Of a stretch of DNA of 6,152 nt, positions 5,999 to 6,152 are shown piece by piece. The DNA is from Pseudomonadota bacterium (GTDB lineage Bacteria; Pseudomonadota; Gammaproteobacteria; Steroidobacterales; Steroidobacteraceae), in the NCBI GenBank assembly GCA_021838065.1, contig JAKCEJ010000189.1, positions 1-6,152 of the forward strand. The letters are read 5' to 3'. Positions within the stretch are counted from its first letter, which is position 1. The number at the start of each line of letters is the position of its first letter. The translations under genes were made by a program, and so were the position numbers. The notes beneath the pieces are model-generated. The model was not told the DNA's origin, searched no databases, and worked only from the letters and a program-made list of their open reading frames with translations.

Positions 5999-6152
5999 TC
6001 AGCGCCGGACGGTGTTCTCGGCGCCCGTCCCGGCCTCGCCGTAGGTCTCGCGGTAATCCTCAATCGCGGCGCGGATCACGCCGGCGGCGGCCTCGTGGCC
6101 GTAGCGGCCGGCGATCCTCAGGCCCGGCGGCTCGCCCGACACCAGCTTGTAG
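5999..6152 (-). CDS. Unrecognised protein, C-terminal 50 residues (partial)
   Basis: Read on the minus strand, the window edge enters an open frame that runs 50 codons to TGA (complement of 5999-6001). The peptide begins YKLVSGEPPGLRIAGRYG and continues through a helical AAAGVIRAAIEDYRETYGE segment to a polar tail ending in NTVRR. Nearly every codon ends in G or C, which matches the neighbouring genes and supports real coding. I do not recognise the family. The gene runs convergent to the hotdog gene with a single base between the two stop codons, which leaves no room for a separate terminator. The absence of a start is due to the window edge. Confidence 0.6.
   Translation of the reverse strand, partial: YKLVSGEPPGLRIAGRYGHEAAAGVIRAAIEDYRETYGEAGTGAENTVRR

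Noticed and set aside
6007..6030. A 6-bp stem (GGACGG with CCGTCC, loop of 12) just past the convergent stops as a shared terminator.
   Set aside because: The stem is short, the loop is large, there is no T tract on either strand, and it lies inside the minus-strand coding frame.
4255..6063. A 602-codon open frame on the minus strand across trpB, trpA and the hotdog gene.
   Set aside because: It is antisense to well-supported genes, its translation is biased to Arg, Ala, Gly and His with no recognisable motif, and long antisense frames are expected at this GC content.
1..6152. CRISPR arrays, tRNA or rRNA genes, insertion sequences, attachment sites or phage genes.
   Set aside because: No spaced direct repeats, RNA gene signatures, transposase motifs or terminal inverted repeats were seen; coding sequence fills nearly the whole window.

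Overview
The window is a nearly complete tryptophan biosynthesis operon from a high-GC bacterium, followed by one hotdog-fold gene and the tail of a convergent gene. GC is roughly 70% by eye and almost every third codon position is G or C. TrpE and TrpG are separate proteins, and so are TrpC and TrpF. All seven trp genes sit in one cluster. This fits a high-GC proteobacterium or a similar lineage, but the sequence alone does not fix the phylum.

Layout: the last 37 codons of trpE (1-116), trpG (116-730), trpD (714-1745), trpC (1735-2628, GTG start), trpF (2625-3245), trpB (3242-4471) and trpA (4468-5250), all on the + strand. Every junction overlaps, by 1, 17, 11, 4, 4 and 4 bases in that order, so the operon has no internal non-coding DNA and is probably translationally coupled throughout. 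A 45-base gap separates trpA from a 233-residue double-hotdog (thioesterase-like) protein (5296-5997). The 3' end of an unrecognised minus-strand gene (5999-6152) converges on it with one base between the two stop codons. No stretch above 300 bases lacks a gene. The operon promoter and any leader or attenuator lie upstream of the window.

How the genes work together: TrpE and TrpG make anthranilate from chorismate and glutamine. TrpD adds the phosphoribosyl group, TrpF isomerises the product, and TrpC closes the indole ring to give indole-3-glycerol phosphate. TrpA and TrpB cleave this and condense the indole with serine to give tryptophan. All the expected catalytic residues that I could place are present, except that TrpF has Glu where its catalytic Asp is expected.

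This is mostly an ordinary core-metabolism region, and I found no new system. The points worth a second look are the divergent active-site motifs in TrpF and TrpC, a 9-bp all-GC hairpin just before the trpB ribosome binding site, and the uncharacterised hotdog protein behind trpA.
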